64,000 nt of DNA from an uncultured Clostridia bacterium (GTDB taxonomy: Bacteria > Bacillota > Clostridia > Oscillospirales > Ruminococcaceae): positions 124,001 through 188,000 of the forward strand of contig CANRDI010000003.1 of the NCBI GenBank assembly GCA_947629335.1. The letters are read 5' to 3'. The notes beneath the pieces are model-generated. The model was not told the origin of the DNA and made no database searches. It was given only the letters and a program-made list of their open reading frames with translations. The translations under genes were made by a program, and so were the position numbers. Shown piece after piece: positions 41,349 to 50,176 of the stretch (positions within the stretch are counted from its first letter, which is position 1; each line of letters opens with the position of its first letter).

Positions 41349-43985
41349 ATGTCCGTTAAAAAGAAATCAGACTTCATTCTTGTATTTGACAGATATTTTT
41401 CAAAACAACCCGACGTCGCCGCGTCAATAATTAAAAGAACAGTTTACGGCTGTGCAGAATGCGTATGTATGATGTTCTGCCTGCTCGGAATATATAATAT
41501 TCCCGTAAATCCTTTTTTGACGGCGCTTTGCTGTGTTGCGGCGACAGCGTTTTTCTGCGTGCTGTTCGGGTTTGTGAGAAAACGTTTGGCTGTACCGGCG
41601 ATTTTTACGATAGGCGTTGTGGTAGTCAGAGTAAATATCGACGCCGTATGGGAAAAATTCCAGTTCTTTGTGGACGCGGTTTTCAGGGGGCTTGACGGCT
41701 CTGTTTTCGAAATGAAAAGGTATATGTGGCATCCTGAACTGACCGAGACCGACCCGAACATGATAATGCCTACAATTGTCGGCATTTCGCTCATTATGTC
41801 CGTCATTTGCGCGGGCGCAATGTTCAGAAAGCCTGCGGGAACTGCTCCGCTTGTTACGTTTACGATACTTATAGCGCCGATGATAGCCGCGCAAAAACTT
41901 TCGTTCAACCTGTGGCTTATACCGACCGCAGCGCTTTTGATAGGAGGATTTGCCGCGTCAAAAGCGTTTTCGGGAGGAATTATAACGCGCGGAGGAACTT
42001 ACGGCGGCTGTAAGAACAGGCTGAGCTTTGAAGAACAGTCTTTCGGCGCGAACTCTGCAAATGTTCCCGCGATACAATTTGCAAAAACAAATTTCGTGCA
42101 TTACTCAAAATATTTTTCCGCTGCGGTAAGCGCCGCCGCGATTCTTGTTGTGACGGGAATTATAGGCTCGGTCATAATGCAGGGAAAATTAGGTATAGAT
42201 TACAGCGGAATATATGATTTCTTTTCAAGTTTCGGCAAAAAGACCGTGAGTTATACTCCCGATGGCGGTACGGACGAAAATGAAGAAAACGTTCCGTTTT
42301 CCGAGGCTTTTTCCCAGTCGCTGGGCGTTAGTTCTTCCATAAGCGGCGACCGCGATATAATTCGGGTCATAAACACAGGCGATACGGCTTATCTTCGCGG
42401 AGATATAGGCACGGATTTCGACGGCAAAATGTGGAGATCGCTTACGGAGAACGAAAACATAGAGGAAAATCGATTTTGCTTTTCGGAAATGAGTACGTTT
42501 TTAAAACTGAGGTGGTCGGAGGACGAGCGCTTTGCGAACGAAGTTATTCCCGAAAATTGGTATTTTTATAACAGAAGCGAAATAAGGGTCGATTATATTG
42601 CCGAAACAGATGTGGTATTTCTGCCGTCAAATCTGAGCAGTTATCCTGAGTACTTTAAGAAAAATTACGAGCTTTACGGCGATTATGTCGTAAGGAAAGA
42701 CGCCGATAATAATAGCTCGCTTCTTTTAACGGCTGATGTCCCTTCTGTAAATTATTCGGGAGCATTTTCAGAAGAAAAAACTCAGATATTTGAAAGTCTG
42801 AATAGAATTGTAAACTGTTTTAACTATAACAGATGGTGCATTGACTATCTGAGAGGACAGAATGTCTATGATGAATATAAGGATTATATAGACAAGACAT
42901 ATATAAGCGTCCCCGAAAATATGATAAATGACATAACGGATTTCCTTTATAAAACGGGACTTTACCGTTCCGACATAAAACACGCGGATGATGTCGAACA
43001 GTACAAACTGTGTATAGAAATAACCGATTATCTTAAAAAGAACTATACCTATGCTTTAGGAGTTGATAACGGAGAAGATAATCCCGTTATGACATTTCTG
43101 AAGGAAACAAAGAGCGGACACTGTGCGCTGTATGCAAGCGCAATGACGCTTATGCTGAGGTCAATGGGTATCCCCGCGAGATATTGTACGGGGTTTGTCG
43201 CGCCTCATTCCGAACTTGACGAAGGAATGACGGTACTGAAAGCGAAAAATCTCCACGCATGGTGCGAGGTATATTTTAATAACATAGGCTGGATAACTTT
43301 TGACCCGACAAGCAACGCCGTAGCAGGCACAGCCGTCGGTACGCCCGAAAACTCGTCGGATAATTCGTCTGAAACCGAAAGCTCCGAAGCCCACAGCGCT
43401 CAAACCGAGGACAGCGAAACAGAAAGCCGCACGGACAGCGAAACTGAAAGAGAAGAAAGCTCGGAATTTTCCGACGAAAGCTCAAACGAAGATGAAACGC
43501 ATTATCCCGAAGAAAGCGGCGGGGATATTGAACAGGAAAATAACATAACAAACGTTTGGCCGTTTGTTTTCGCGGGATTTGCAGCAGCAGTAGCAGCCGC
43601 CGCGGCAATAACGGCGCTGTACAAGTTCCGAAAGCTCGATAAAGCGGCGAAGAATGCGCTCGAAAACGCAAAGATATACGGAAAATGCGAAGAGATATAC
43701 GCGAAGATCATTGCGGTATTGGAGCTTTGCGGATACAGGCAGAACACAGGAGAACAGCCCGACAGCTTTTTTGCGCGCGCTGACAGGCATTTCAGGACAA
43801 AGCTGTCAAAGCACAGCAGAACGCTTTTGAAAATTGCGTTTGCAAAGGGCGGATTTAGCGAAGCTGAACTTTGCGAGTCGGTAGAGCTTTTGAAAGATCT
43901 TTTTGCCGCAGCCGATTCACAGCTTGTCGCGGTCGGGCGCGTCAAACTGAGGAGAATTGTGATAAACGACATTAAGACGTCGTAA
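41349..43985 (+). CDS. Transglutaminase-like membrane protein
   Basis: This 878-residue protein has about seven membrane helices in the first 290 residues, an extracytoplasmic transglutaminase core (residues about 560-660), an acidic Ser/Glu-rich linker (about 665-720), another membrane helix (about 735-757) and a cytoplasmic DUF4129-like tail. The catalytic triad is visible: Cys in TKSGHCALYASAMTLMLRSMGIPAR, His in LHAWCEVYF and Asp in ITFDPT. This architecture (TgpA-like) is widespread; the members act on envelope proteins, but substrates are mostly unknown. The gene follows the tubulin-like gene closely, and they probably work together. The weak hairpin near 44063-44090 may end the unit; otherwise 43986-44149 holds nothing recognisable. 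Confidence 0.88.
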   Translation: MSVKKKSDFILVFDRYFSKQPDVAASIIKRTVYGCAECVCMMFCLLGIYNIPVNPFLTALCCVAATAFFCVLFGFVRKRLAVPAIFTIGVVVVRVNIDAVWEKFQFFVDAVFRGLDGSVFEMKRYMWHPELTETDPNMIMPTIVGISLIMSVICAGAMFRKPAGTAPLVTFTILIAPMIAAQKLSFNLWLIPTAALLIGGFAASKAFSGGIITRGGTYGGCKNRLSFEEQSFGANSANVPAIQFAKTNFVHYSKYFSAAVSAAAILVVTGIIGSVIMQGKLGIDYSGIYDFFSSFGKKTVSYTPDGGTDENEENVPFSEAFSQSLGVSSSISGDRDIIRVINTGDTAYLRGDIGTDFDGKMWRSLTENENIEENRFCFSEMSTFLKLRWSEDERFANEVIPENWYFYNRSEIRVDYIAETDVVFLPSNLSSYPEYFKKNYELYGDYVVRKDADNNSSLLLTADVPSVNYSGAFSEEKTQIFESLNRIVNCFNYNRWCIDYLRGQNVYDEYKDYIDKTYISVPENMINDITDFLYKTGLYRSDIKHADDVEQYKLCIEITDYLKKNYTYALGVDNGEDNPVMTFLKETKSGHCALYASAMTLMLRSMGIPARYCTGFVAPHSELDEGMTVLKAKNLHAWCEVYFNNIGWITFDPTSNAVAGTAVGTPENSSDNSSETESSEAHSAQTEDSETESRTDSETEREESSEFSDESSNEDETHYPEESGGDIEQENNITNVWPFVFAGFAAAVAAAAAITALYKFRKLDKAAKNALENAKIYGKCEEIYAKIIAVLELCGYRQNTGEQPDSFFARADRHFRTKLSKHSRTLLKIAFAKGGFSEAELCESVELLKDLFAAADSQLVAVGRVKLRRIVINDIKTS

Positions 43986-44149
43986 GCCGAGATGATATTT
44001 GGTCTCCGCTAAGATAAAAATAAGCTGACTGCCGTTTTATAGTCCATTCACCGAAAAACAGCCGTCGGGCTTTGGCGGGTTTTCATATTGCCGAAAAAAC
44101 GTTTCAGTTAAATTCGCTGAAAAATGTTGTACTTTTTTTAAAAAAGGTG

Positions 44150-44178
44150 TTGATTTTCAATAATAAACGTGTTATAAT
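44150..44178 (+). promoter_or_regulatory. Promoter of the DHH phosphoesterase gene
   Basis: TTGATT (44150-44155) and TATAAT (44173-44178) have a 17-base spacer. The leader to the ATG at 44324 is about 140 bases, with no clear structure beyond short hairpins. Confidence 0.65.
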
Positions 44179-44323
44179 AAAATTAGGATTGTAAAATGCT
44201 TCTGATGACGCGCTGTTCTTGCTTTTTGGCAGGAATGAACGCGGGTAAAAACCCTACTGCGGCTTTTGCTTTTCATTTGTGCCGTTTTATCCAAAGATTA
44301 CATATAGAAAGAGGTTGCTTCCC

Positions 44324-45256
44324 ATGGCTATGAGATTGATAACACGTTCGGATTTTGATGGACTTGCGTGCGGAGCTTTGCTTTTGAGCGCAGGCATCGT
44401 CGATAGCTGGACTTTTGCTCACCCAAAGGATCTTCAGGATGGTCTTGTGCCTGTGACAGAAAACGACTGTCTGGCAAATGTTCCTTTTGTAGAAGGCTGT
44501 GGGCTGTGGTTTGACCACCATTCGAGCGAAGAAGAACGTATCCGCTATAAGGGAAAATATAAGGGAGAGAGCCGTATCACTCCGAGCTGTGCGCGCATAA
44601 TTTACGAATATTACGGCGGGAAAGAGCGTTTTCCGAATTTTGACGACCTTATGGAAGCTGTAGACAAGGTTGACAGCGGAAATCTTACAAGAGATGAGAT
44701 ACTTAATCCTCAGGGCTGGATACTTATAGGTTTTCTTATGGATCCGAGAACGGGCTTGGGACGTTTCAGAAACTTTACGATAAGCAATTATCAGCTAATG
44801 GAAAAACTCTTGAGATGCTGCGCTTATATGAGCACGAAAGAGATTCTCGAAATGCCCGATATACAAGAGCGCATAAAGCTCTATAACGAGCAAACGGAAC
44901 TGTTCAAGGAAATGGTCTACGCCCATACAAGAACGGAGGGCGACGTTATAATAAGCGACCTCCGCGGAGTAAATCCGATATATACCGGAAACCGTTTTCT
45001 GATATACTCTCTTTATCCGGAGCAGAACATAAGCTGCTGGATAGTAGACGGAAAGGGCGGAAAGGGATGTTCCTGCGCAGTGGGGTATTCGATACTTACG
45101 AGAACATCGCATGTCAATGTCGGAAGGCTTATGCTGAAATACGGCGGAGGCGGTCATATGGCTGTCGGAACGTGCCAGTTCAGCGACGAGGACGCGCCGA
45201 CGAAAGTTCCTCAGCTGATAGACGAGCTGGTGAATTATGAAAAGCTGTATAAATAA
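44324..45256 (+). CDS. DHH/DHHA1 family phosphoesterase
   Basis: This 310-residue protein has an N-terminal DHH domain (RSDFDGLACGALL for the first metal motif; WFDHHSSEEE for the DHH motif) and a C-terminal DHHA1 domain ending in YGGGGHMAVGTCQF. Relatives are nanoRNases, pyrophosphatases/exopolyphosphatases or cyclic dinucleotide phosphodiesterases. The absence of PAS, GGDEF and membrane parts excludes GdpP. ATG 44324 follows AGAGG; the frame extends 15 codons further without a ribosome binding site, and a second ATG lies two codons downstream. It is transcribed alone. Confidence 0.88.
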   Translation: MAMRLITRSDFDGLACGALLLSAGIVDSWTFAHPKDLQDGLVPVTENDCLANVPFVEGCGLWFDHHSSEEERIRYKGKYKGESRITPSCARIIYEYYGGKERFPNFDDLMEAVDKVDSGNLTRDEILNPQGWILIGFLMDPRTGLGRFRNFTISNYQLMEKLLRCCAYMSTKEILEMPDIQERIKLYNEQTELFKEMVYAHTRTEGDVIISDLRGVNPIYTGNRFLIYSLYPEQNISCWIVDGKGGKGCSCAVGYSILTRTSHVNVGRLMLKYGGGGHMAVGTCQFSDEDAPTKVPQLIDELVNYEKLYK

Positions 45257-45364
45257 CAGCTTTTTGCGGTATGCTGATAAAGCACAACGGGCAGAGAACG
45301 GTTTTTGTGCGAACAGAATAGCAGACAGCTCCGTTTTATTGAAAAACATTTTATAATACATAAA

Positions 45365-45389
45365 AGAGCCGCAGGTTTTCTGCGGCTCT
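45365..45389. terminator. Perfect hairpin downstream of the DHH gene
   Basis: A 10-bp perfect stem agagccgcag/ctgcggctct has a 5-base loop (gtttt). The T-rich side is on the minus strand (TTTTATGTATT), so it looks oriented for a minus-strand transcript, although no minus-strand gene lies to its right. It probably still ends the plus-strand transcript. The stretch 45390-45595 has no recognisable gene. Confidence 0.55.
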
Positions 45390-45595
45390 AAACCTTCGGT
45401 AAACATATTTCAGAGCCGATAAGTAAAAAGTACAAATATCATGAAAATGGTATAAGGTTTTAATTTATAAAGCACTCGTGACTGTACAGCAGGAAACGCC
45501 GATAGTCCTTATTATGCGTTTCTTCGCCAGCTATGCACTGCTGCTCAAACGTTTTTTTTGACATAACATTATCCCACACCCGCGCGTTGTCCGAG

Positions 45596-45689
45596 GGGTT
45601 GCGCCGTGCTGCTCGCTGCGCTGCGCAGCTGTTCACTGCGCTTGCGCTCCGCTCACAATTTTCGCTGCGCGAAAATTACGGCGCAACCC
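45596..45689. repeat. Large palindromic element with nested hairpins
   Basis: Perfect 12-bp terminal inverted repeats gggttgcgccgt (45596-45607) and acggcgcaaccc (45678-45689) enclose about 70 bases. The inside holds a perfect 9-bp hairpin (aattttcgc/gcgaaaatt, 45657-45677) stacked directly on the outer stem and further short GC palindromes built from gctgcgc units. The predicted fold is a branched cloverleaf. It has no coding potential. It could be a miniature transposable element or a structured RNA. Confidence 0.6.
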
Positions 45690-45772
45690 TTCTCTGCTGA
45701 GAGACGGTCAGCTGAATGGCAAGTGCAGAAACGCTGTTTTATCCGACTTCTGCTTTCCGATAGCTAAACGGC

Positions 45773-45801
45773 TTGACAAAAGATGAGTTATGTGATAAAA
45801 T
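45773..45801 (+). promoter_or_regulatory. Promoter of the membrane protein/HD-domain pair
   Basis: TTGACA (45773-45778) and TAAAAT (45796-45801) have a 17-base spacer, about 18 bases upstream of the ATG. Confidence 0.65.
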
Positions 45802-45818
45802 AAGATGAGGTTGATGTT

Positions 45819-46259
45819 ATGGAATACCTTATTGTAATAGCTCTGCTTGCAATCATTTTCCTTTGTATCGGGTTCAGCCCCGGAGATGTTATATTTATGC
45901 TCGTTGCTCTTTTGTGCGTCGGTATTCTCTTAGTCGGCTTGTTTTTCGTGTTCTCGCTTGTAGTTTTGCTGACTTCGCGCCCGATAAGAGCGACATTTGT
46001 CAGAATGAACGACGAGGGGCGTTATCCGTGCGCTGTTTACAAAACGGATAATGCCGAGATAAAAAACATCTTTCCCTGTGAAATGGTTTTGAAAGATAAA
46101 CTGTATGTTCCCGAAAAGGAAGTAAAGATACGCAGATGTACTTTTATAAAAGCGGCACTCGATAAAAACGCCGTAATGACTATAATTTTCGGAAGTATTG
46201 TATTTATACCGCTTTCTGCCGCGGTCATATTTGCGGTAAAATATTTTTTCGGTATTTAA
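45819..46259 (+). CDS. Small membrane protein of unknown function
   Basis: This 146-residue protein has two hydrophobic segments at the N-terminus (about 3-20 and 24-52), a polar loop with two Cys (YPCAVYK and FPCEMVL) and a C-terminal helix (about 122-144). No family was recognised. GATGAGG lies upstream of the ATG, and the HD-domain gene follows after 9 bases in the same unit. Confidence 0.7.
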   Translation: MEYLIVIALLAIIFLCIGFSPGDVIFMLVALLCVGILLVGLFFVFSLVVLLTSRPIRATFVRMNDEGRYPCAVYKTDNAEIKNIFPCEMVLKDKLYVPEKEVKIRRCTFIKAALDKNAVMTIIFGSIVFIPLSAAVIFAVKYFFGI

Positions 46260-46268
46260 GGTGAATTT

Positions 46269-46961
46269 ATGAGCAATATAACATACGAATATATAAAAAC
46301 GAACAAAGATGTACAGACTTATATAAATTACGCCGACGCGGCGCTTATGTCCATAGGCTATACAGAACATTCAAATGCCCATGTCGAGCGCGCGGCAGCA
46401 AAAGCATATATGATATTGAATACGCTCGGCTATGACGAGCGCACCTGCGAGTTGGCGCAGATAGCTGCATATATGCATGACATAGGAAACGTCGTAAACC
46501 GCGTAGGTCATGCGCAGATCGGCGCAGTTATGGCATTCAGGCTTTTAGACAGGCTCGGAATGCCTGCGGACGAGATAGCAAGAGTTGTCTCGGCAATAGG
46601 AAATCACGACGAGGGCGCGGCTTCTCCCGTAACTCCTATAGCCGCGGCGCTTATTATTGCCGATAAATCCGACGTAAGGCGTTCGAGAGTGCGCGGGGCA
46701 AACGGCGAAAAATTTGTTCCAAGCAGTGAAAATCTCGCAAGGGATATCCATGACCGTGTGAATTATGCAGTCGAAAGTTCCGAGCTGAGCTTTTCAGACG
46801 ACAAAAAAAGCATTATATTGAGCCTCGGAATTGATCTTTCGATAAGCTCGGTCATGGAGTATTTCGAGATATTTATCTCGCGTATGAATGTTTGCAGGAC
46901 TGCCGCTAAATCTCTCGGCGTAAATTTTGAAGTTATGGTGAACAATTCAAGAATTTTGTAA
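46269..46961 (+). CDS. HD domain-containing phosphohydrolase
   Basis: This 230-residue protein has a metal-binding HD domain: the first His in EHSNAHVERAAA, AAYMHDIGNVV as the HD pair, then GHAQIGAVMAFRLL and NHDEG, followed by IIADKSDVRRSR. The fold is that of HDc phosphatases/phosphodiesterases acting on nucleotides or similar compounds. The substrate is unknown. It is co-transcribed with a small membrane protein. Confidence 0.9.
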   Translation: MSNITYEYIKTNKDVQTYINYADAALMSIGYTEHSNAHVERAAAKAYMILNTLGYDERTCELAQIAAYMHDIGNVVNRVGHAQIGAVMAFRLLDRLGMPADEIARVVSAIGNHDEGAASPVTPIAAALIIADKSDVRRSRVRGANGEKFVPSSENLARDIHDRVNYAVESSELSFSDDKKSIILSLGIDLSISSVMEYFEIFISRMNVCRTAAKSLGVNFEVMVNNSRIL

Positions 46962-47028
46962 AAAAATCACAAATTTTATTGGAGCTTTTTGTGAGAATTT
47001 AATAATTTCAAAAAAATTTAAAATCCTC

Positions 47029-47057
47029 TTGCAATTCGCGCAAATTTATAGTACAAT
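47029..47057 (+). promoter_or_regulatory. Promoter of the purine operon
   Basis: TTGCAA (47029-47034) and TACAAT (47052-47057) have a 17-base spacer. The predicted leader to purE is about 180 bases. Confidence 0.55.
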
Positions 47058-47106
47058 ATATATGGATTTATTCCGTAATTTTTCCGTTATAAGGGAGTTT
47101 TTGGAA

Positions 47107-47175
47107 ATGAGCTTTGTTGTGCGTGTTAAAAATATCGGCTCTATGTTGTTATGGAATAAGTGCATAAAAAATTAA
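47107..47175 (+). CDS. Putative 22-residue leader peptide upstream of purE
   Basis: This short frame with GGGAG 10 bases upstream of its ATG encodes 22 residues (starting MSFVVRVKNIGSM and ending WNKCIKN). Its stop codon lies six bases before the terminator-like hairpin in front of purE. Position and size are those of a leader peptide in transcription attenuation. It has no obvious run of one codon. It may instead be chance; the frame is too short for statistical support. Confidence 0.4.
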   Translation: MSFVVRVKNIGSMLLWNKCIKN

Positions 47176-47180
47176 AAAGA

Positions 47181-47217
47181 AGCCGTATTTTTTAAAGTAA
47201 AATACGGCTGTTTTATT
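47181..47217 (+). terminator. Attenuator-like terminator in front of purE
   Basis: An 11-bp perfect stem agccgtatttt/aaaatacggct with a 7-base loop is followed by GTTTTATTTGATTTTTTT. It lies between the promoter and purE, so it would have to be bypassed for operon expression, or it ends a short separate transcript. Confidence 0.7.
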
Positions 47218-47244
47218 TGATTTTTTTGAAAGGAATTTTTTGTT

Positions 47245-47769
47245 ATGTCATTGAAAAAAGTTGCGGTGATTATGGGGAGCGACAGCGATCTGCCTGTCGT
47301 GAAAAAAGCTCTTTCCGAGCTTAAACACTATAATGTGGAGTTTGAATGTCATGTTATGTCGGCACACAGAACGCCGGGGCTTGCGTGCGATTTTGCGGCA
47401 AACGCAAAGAAAAACGGCTTCGGAGTAATTATCTGTGCAGCGGGTATGGCTGCTCACCTCGCGGGTATCATTGCGGCGCACACGACCTTGCCCGTTATCG
47501 GAATACCGTGCAGTTCTAAAAATTTCGACGGAATGGACGCGCTTTTAGCGACAGTCCAGATGCCGTCGGGAGTTCCTGTGGCAACGGTTGCGGTAGACGG
47601 CGCGAAAAATGCCGCAATACTTGCTGTTCAGATATTGGCGCTGAGTGATGACGAGCTTTCGGACAAGCTGTCTAAAAGTAAGCGCGAAATGGCTGAAGAA
47701 ATTTCGGCAAAGGACGCAAAACTTCAAAAGGAGCTTGAAACGGACGCTTTCAGCACGCTCAGTTTCTGA
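47245..47769 (+). CDS. purE: N5-carboxyaminoimidazole ribonucleotide mutase (class I PurE)
   Basis: This 174-residue protein converts N5-CAIR to CAIR in purine synthesis. Characteristic strings are [24 protein letters not shown] (AIR binding), [16 protein letters not shown] and [30 protein letters not shown]. The length and SDSD motif fit bacterial class I PurE. AAAGGA lies upstream. It is the first gene of the purine operon; no purK is seen in the window. Confidence 0.96.
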   Translation: MSLKKVAVIMGSDSDLPVVKKALSELKHYNVEFECHVMSAHRTPGLACDFAANAKKNGFGVIICAAGMAAHLAGIIAAHTTLPVIGIPCSSKNFDGMDALLATVQMPSGVPVATVAVDGAKNAAILAVQILALSDDELSDKLSKSKREMAEEISAKDAKLQKELETDAFSTLSF

Positions 47770-47853
47770 CGGTTCGGTTTTGGACGGATGATATAATTTG
47801 GTAAAAAATTGCAGGGCAATGCAAATAATATTATACATAAAGGAGATATTACT

Positions 47854-48570
47854 ATGGAGTACACAAAAGGACAACAGCTTTATGAGGGAAAGGCAAAGAA
47901 AGTCTTTGCCACAAACGACCCCGACTACGTTATCGTTGACTACAAAGACGACGCGACTGCATTCAACGGTGAGAAAAAGGGTACTATCGCAGGAAAGGGT
48001 GTTATCAACAACAAGATGACGAACTATATGTTCGGAATGCTTGAAAAAGAGGGCGTCCCTACCCACCTTGTGAAAGAACTTTCCGACAGAGAAACGCTCG
48101 TAAAGAAAGTAGAGATAGTGCCTCTTGAGGTCATTGTAAGAAACGTTGCGGCGGGGAGCTTTTCAAAAAAGCTCGGAATTGCCGAGGGAACTCCCTTAAA
48201 ATGCCCGACGCTCGAATTCAGCTATAAGAACGACGAGCTGGGCGACCCGTTTATAAACGATTATTACGCGCTCGGTCTGGGGCTTGCGACAAGGGAAGAG
48301 CTTGATACTATCGCAAAATATGCGTTTAAGGTAAACGAATTTATGCTTAAATTCTTTAAGTCGGTAAATGTTGACCTTATCGATTTTAAGATTGAGTTCG
48401 GACGTTTCCACGGGCAGATACTTCTTGCGGACGAAATTTCTCCAGATACCTGCCGCTTCTGGGACAGCACGACCCACGAAAAGCTCGATAAAGACCGTTT
48501 CCGCCGCGATATGGGCGGCGTCGAGGACGCTTATAACGAGATGATGAAGAGAATTATGTCCACAAAGTAA
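47854..48570 (+). CDS. purC: SAICAR synthase
   Basis: This 238-residue enzyme joins CAIR and aspartate using ATP. It has [12 protein letters not shown] (ATP-binding start), [41 protein letters not shown] and [14 protein letters not shown], all PurC hallmarks. ATG 47854 has AAGGAGAT upstream; the frame continues 15 codons upstream without a ribosome binding site. It lies 84 bases after purE. Confidence 0.96.
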   Translation: MEYTKGQQLYEGKAKKVFATNDPDYVIVDYKDDATAFNGEKKGTIAGKGVINNKMTNYMFGMLEKEGVPTHLVKELSDRETLVKKVEIVPLEVIVRNVAAGSFSKKLGIAEGTPLKCPTLEFSYKNDELGDPFINDYYALGLGLATREELDTIAKYAFKVNEFMLKFFKSVNVDLIDFKIEFGRFHGQILLADEISPDTCRFWDSTTHEKLDKDRFRRDMGGVEDAYNEMMKRIMSTK

Positions 48571-48598
48571 TTTAAAACGGGAGCATAAAGGAGAGCTT

Positions 48599-50026
48599 AT
48601 GGGCGGATTTTTTGGAGCAGCTGTTTCGGGCAGCTGCGTAGACGACGTTTTTTTCGGAACCGACTATCACTCGCACCTTGGCACAAGGCGCGGGGGAATG
48701 GCGGTATATTCCCCCGAAAAGGGATTTCAGAGAAATATCCACAGCATCGAAAACTCGCCTTTTCGTACAAAGTTTGAAGAGGACATAGAAGGCATGAAAG
48801 GCTCGTTCGGTATAGGCTGTATAAGCGATACCGACCCACAGCCGATATTGCTGCGTTCAAGTCTCGGAAGCTATGCAGTTTGCAACGTCGGAATTATCAA
48901 CAACGCGGACGAGCTGTGCGCCGAATTTCTGAGCCAAAGCCGCGCAAGTTTTGAAACAATGACGAGCGGAAAACTCAACTCTTCGGCGCTTATAGGAGCG
49001 CTTATCGCACAGAAGGACAGTATCGCCGAGGGAATAAAATATGCACAGGAAAAAATTTCGGGAACGATATCGCTTTTGGTGCTGACAGAAACAGGGATAA
49101 TCGCCGCAAGGGATAAGTACGGAAGACTGCCGATTATTGTCGGAAGGCGCGACGACGGCTATTGCTTCTCGTCGGAGAGCTTCGCGTTTCAGAAATTGGG
49201 ATATGAGACTTGTAAGGAGCTTGCTCCGGGAGAGATTGTAAAAATAACGCCGAAAAGCCTCGAAGTTTTAAGCGCGGGAAATCCCGAAAACCTTCATATT
49301 TGCGCGTTTATGTGGACATATTACGGCTATCCCAATTCCGTCTATGAAAATATAAACGTCGAGGCTATGCGCACGAGAAACGGTGAAATCATGGCGCAGT
49401 TCGATATCGACCACGGAACGCTGCCCGATGTCGATTACGTCTGCGGAGTTCCCGATTCGGGAATACCCCACGCTATAGGCTATGCAAACCGCAGCGGTAT
49501 ACCGTTTGCACGCCCGTTTATAAAATACACTCCTACTTGGCCGAGAAGTTTTATGCCGCAGAGCCAGGCTATGAGAAACAAGGTTGCGAAAATGAAGCTT
49601 ATCCCCGTACATGAGCTTATCGAGGGGAAAAAGCTCTTGTTTGTAGACGACAGCATCGTAAGAGGCACTCAGCTTCGGGAAACGGTCGAGTTCCTTTACG
49701 CGAACGGCGCGAAAGAAGTCCATATGAGAAGCGCCTGCCCGCCGATAATGTACGGCTGTAAATATCTTAACTTTTCAAGAAGCACGAGCGAGCTTGACCT
49801 TATCGCACGCAGGATAATTGACGAGTTTGAGGGGGCAGAGGGAGTAAAGTACATAATGGAATATTCAAGCCCCGAAACCGAGCGCGGAAGAAAGCTCAGA
49901 GCCGAGATATGCAGAAGATTGAAGCTGACGTCGCTTGAATTTCAGTCATTAGAGGGAGAAATAAAGGCGATAGGTTTGCCTGAGGATAAAATTTGCACAT
50001 ATTGCTGGTCAGGCAAAAGCATATAA
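48599..50026 (+). CDS. Amidophosphoribosyltransferase paralogue without N-terminal Cys
   Basis: This 475-residue PurF homologue starts MGGFFGAAV where active PurF has a Cys made N-terminal by processing. The glutaminase-site HNGN is also replaced (GIINNAD), so glutamine-dependent ammonia release is unlikely. The phosphoribosyltransferase half is intact, with PDSGIPHAIGYA and the PRPP loop LLFVDDSIVRGTQ. Cys in ICAFMWTYYGYP, CPPIMYGCKY and ICTYCW match the iron-sulphur ligands of Bacillus-type PurF. ATG has AAAGGAG, fixing the start. It is followed 150 bases later by true purF. It may be a regulatory subunit or an ammonia-dependent enzyme. From memory, the same paralogue is widespread in Clostridia. 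Confidence 0.85.
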   Translation: MGGFFGAAVSGSCVDDVFFGTDYHSHLGTRRGGMAVYSPEKGFQRNIHSIENSPFRTKFEEDIEGMKGSFGIGCISDTDPQPILLRSSLGSYAVCNVGIINNADELCAEFLSQSRASFETMTSGKLNSSALIGALIAQKDSIAEGIKYAQEKISGTISLLVLTETGIIAARDKYGRLPIIVGRRDDGYCFSSESFAFQKLGYETCKELAPGEIVKITPKSLEVLSAGNPENLHICAFMWTYYGYPNSVYENINVEAMRTRNGEIMAQFDIDHGTLPDVDYVCGVPDSGIPHAIGYANRSGIPFARPFIKYTPTWPRSFMPQSQAMRNKVAKMKLIPVHELIEGKKLLFVDDSIVRGTQLRETVEFLYANGAKEVHMRSACPPIMYGCKYLNFSRSTSELDLIARRIIDEFEGAEGVKYIMEYSSPETERGRKLRAEICRRLKLTSLEFQSLEGEIKAIGLPEDKICTYCWSGKSI

Positions 50027-50176
50027 TTCAGAAAAATGGTGCGCCGACGGGCGGCGATACGAGTCGGCAATTAACGCCGTATGAGTATTCGCCGACCTGT
50101 CGGCTGACCGAAAACATATAATTGCACAGAAAAATATATAACATAAAAAGCGGGAACGATAAAAGAAGGGTTGAAA

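Noticed and set aside
46962-47244. Purine (guanine) riboswitch in front of purE
   Set aside because: The conserved loop and junction strings of the purine riboswitch were looked for and not found; only a hairpin terminator and a short frame are visible.
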